Below, piece after piece: positions 14,601-15,471 of a stretch of 15,471 bases of DNA; position 1 is the first letter of the stretch, and each line of letters starts with the position of its first letter. The notes beneath the pieces are model-generated. The model was not told the origin of the DNA and searched no databases. It worked only from the letters and a program-made list of their open reading frames with translations. The DNA comes from GCA-001735895 sp964488685. GTDB lineage: Bacteria; Pseudomonadota; Gammaproteobacteria; GCA-001735895. The translations under genes were made by a program, and so were the position numbers. The stretch spans positions 1 to 15,471 of the forward strand of contig CAZAVY010000074.1 of assembly GCA_964488685.1 (NCBI GenBank). The letters run 5' to 3'.

Positions 14601-15248
14601 TCAAACCGAATTGTCGAACTCTACCATCCCCTGTTCGACTGCGATTCTGATCAGATCGACTTCGCTTTGAGCACCCAGTTTTTCCAACAGGCGTAAACGA
14701 TAAGTACTGATGGTCTTGGGGCTGAGGCAGAGTTTGTCGGATATTTCAGCATTGGTTAACCCGTGTGAAATCATCAGCATCACCTGAAACTCACGGCGTG
14801 ACAGGCGATCGATAGGATTATGTTCGTTTCCGGGCAACAGGGATAAAGCCAGTTGTTGTGCGATGCTGGGTGCGATGTAAGCACCACCGCTGTTTACCAG
14901 TTTGATAGCCATCAGAATTTCATCGACGCCACATTCCTTGGTGAGATAACCCCTTGCGCCAATTTCCAGCATACGTTTGGGGAAGGTCTGCTCGTTGTGT
15001 ATGGTCAGCACAATAATTTTTTGACTAGGGTCGCGTTGTAGAATACGACGACATGCTTCAACCCCGCCGATTCCCGGCATATTAACGTCCATCAGGATGA
15101 CATCGGGCTTGAGTTGCCGGGCAAGCTTGAGCCCGTCTTCACCACAACTGGCCTCGCCGACTATCTCGATCTGCTTGCTATCTTCAAGCAGACGGCGGAT
15201 TCCAGTACGGACCAGTGCATGGTCGTCGGTTAATAGTACGCTTATCAT
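14601..15248 (-). CDS. uvrY: LuxR-family response regulator, UvrY/GacA type
   Basis: This protein is the DNA-binding response regulator partnered in relatives with the BarA/GacS sensor kinase, controlling small RNAs of the Csr/Rsm system. From the chosen ATG it has 215 residues: a receiver domain with DDHALVR at ~8-14, the phosphoacceptor Asp54 in VILMDVNMPG, the conserved Thr in VLTIHNE (~80-86) and Lys in YLTKECG (~101-107). It ends with a LuxR-type helix-turn-helix (RLSRREFQVMLMISHG, then SPKTISTYRLRLLEKLG). The frame opens at a TTG one codon upstream, but ATG at 15248 places the Asp at 54 exactly as in E. coli UvrY. The neighbour uvrC supports the assignment. No sensor kinase is in the window. 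Confidence 0.93.
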   Translation of the reverse strand: MISVLLTDDHALVRTGIRRLLEDSKQIEIVGEASCGEDGLKLARQLKPDVILMDVNMPGIGGVEACRRILQRDPSQKIIVLTIHNEQTFPKRMLEIGARGYLTKECGVDEILMAIKLVNSGGAYIAPSIAQQLALSLLPGNEHNPIDRLSRREFQVMLMISHGLTNAEISDKLCLSPKTISTYRLRLLEKLGAQSEVDLIRIAVEQGMVEFDNSV

Positions 15249-15274
15249 CAATAATGCCCGGGAAATCAGCTGGC

Positions 15275-15283
15275 ATCATAACA
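15275..15283 (-). promoter_or_regulatory. Extended -10 promoter candidate for uvrY
   Basis: On the minus strand, TGTTATGAT reads as an extended -10 element (TG, one base, TATGAT with one mismatch), 27 bases before the uvrY ATG. No good -35 is seen, as is allowed for extended -10 promoters. Initiation would be near 15268, giving a leader of about 20 bases. It lies between the FabH-type stop and uvrY and would make uvrY the head of the repair operon. Confidence 0.45.
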
Positions 15284-15330
15284 CAGCAATCCTACCACGT
15301 GTAATCCATCAGCCTTGCCTGATAAAAGCG

Positions 15331-15471
15331 CTAGTAACGCAGTAAAACCGACCCCCAGGTAAACCCCCCGCCGAATGCTTCCAGCAGCAACGGTTCATTT
15401 TTGTTGTTACGTCCGGCGCGCCCCGCAACAGCGAGTGCCAGGGGGCCCGACGCGGCCGAGGTGTTTGCGGG
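15331..15471 (-). CDS. fabH: Beta-ketoacyl-ACP synthase III (FabH-type), C-terminal end only
   Basis: The last 46 codons of a gene entering from the right edge read in one frame to TAG at 15333-15331. The residues ANTSAASGPLALAV match the FabH segment carrying the active-site Asn (second residue of the visible ANTSAAS, Asn274 region in E. coli FabH), and LLLEAFGGGFTWGSVLLRY is the FabH C-terminal signature. FabH condenses acetyl-CoA with malonyl-ACP to start fatty acid synthesis. The catalytic Cys and His lie outside the window. Its neighbour is uvrY rather than the usual plsX-fabH-fabD cluster as far as can be seen, so this may be a second FabH or a related KAS III. The stop is 82 bases from the uvrY ATG. 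Confidence 0.88.
   Translation of the reverse strand, partial: PANTSAASGPLALAVAGRAGRNNKNEPLLLEAFGGGFTWGSVLLRY

Noticed and set aside
15249..15251. TTG start one codon upstream of the uvrY ATG
   Set aside because: ATG at 15248 puts the phosphoacceptor Asp at the expected position 54, and a TTG directly before an ATG is not needed.
1..15471. CRISPR arrays, insertion sequences or phage genes
   Set aside because: No spaced direct repeats, transposase or integrase frames, or terminal inverted repeats were found by reading. All large frames are accounted for by the listed genes.

Overview
The window looks like a chromosomal segment of a gammaproteobacterium. The strongest sign is the block on the minus strand from 15471 to 11256: a response regulator of the UvrY/GacA type, a uracil-DNA glycosylase, uvrC, pgsA, tRNA-Gly(GCC) and tRNA-Cys(GCA). 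Apart from the glycosylase, this is the order known from Escherichia coli (uvrY-uvrC-pgsA-glyW-cysT). I cannot place the organism more narrowly. Start codons include GTG and TTG, and several genes touch or overlap by 1-4 bases.

Layout, left to right. (a) 1-285, minus: the N-terminal part of an exported protein that runs off the left edge. (b) 533-3077, plus: a family 2 glycosyltransferase directly abutting a CelD/BcsL-type GNAT acetyltransferase, then a small protein with a signal peptide and a C-terminal membrane segment. (c) 10705-3175, minus: a seven-gene run, DUF4956-like membrane protein, CotH-like protein kinase with a beta-helix tail, VTC (polyphosphate polymerase fold) protein, then rmlB, rmlA, rmlC and rmlD for dTDP-L-rhamnose. 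(d) 10706-11255: about 550 bases with no convincing gene. (e) 11256-11500: two tRNA genes on the minus strand, with a strong terminator between them and a near-consensus promoter in front. (f) 11562-15248, minus: pgsA, uvrC, family 5 uracil-DNA glycosylase and uvrY/gacA. (g) 15331-15471, minus: the C-terminal end of a FabH-type ketoacyl-ACP synthase III.

How they may work together. Regions a-c look like a cell-surface polysaccharide or envelope locus: the rml genes supply dTDP-rhamnose, the glycosyltransferase is a candidate user of it, and the acetyltransferase may modify a glycan or its precursor. The DUF4956/CotH/VTC set is the least understood part. The three genes lie in tandem, with a 1-base stop/start overlap between cotH and vtc, and 21 bases before rmlB. 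They could form a membrane-anchored phosphotransfer or phosphate-polymer module tied to the surface glycan; that role is inference. Regions e-g are housekeeping: tRNAs, phosphatidylglycerol synthesis, nucleotide and base excision repair, a global regulator and fatty acid initiation.
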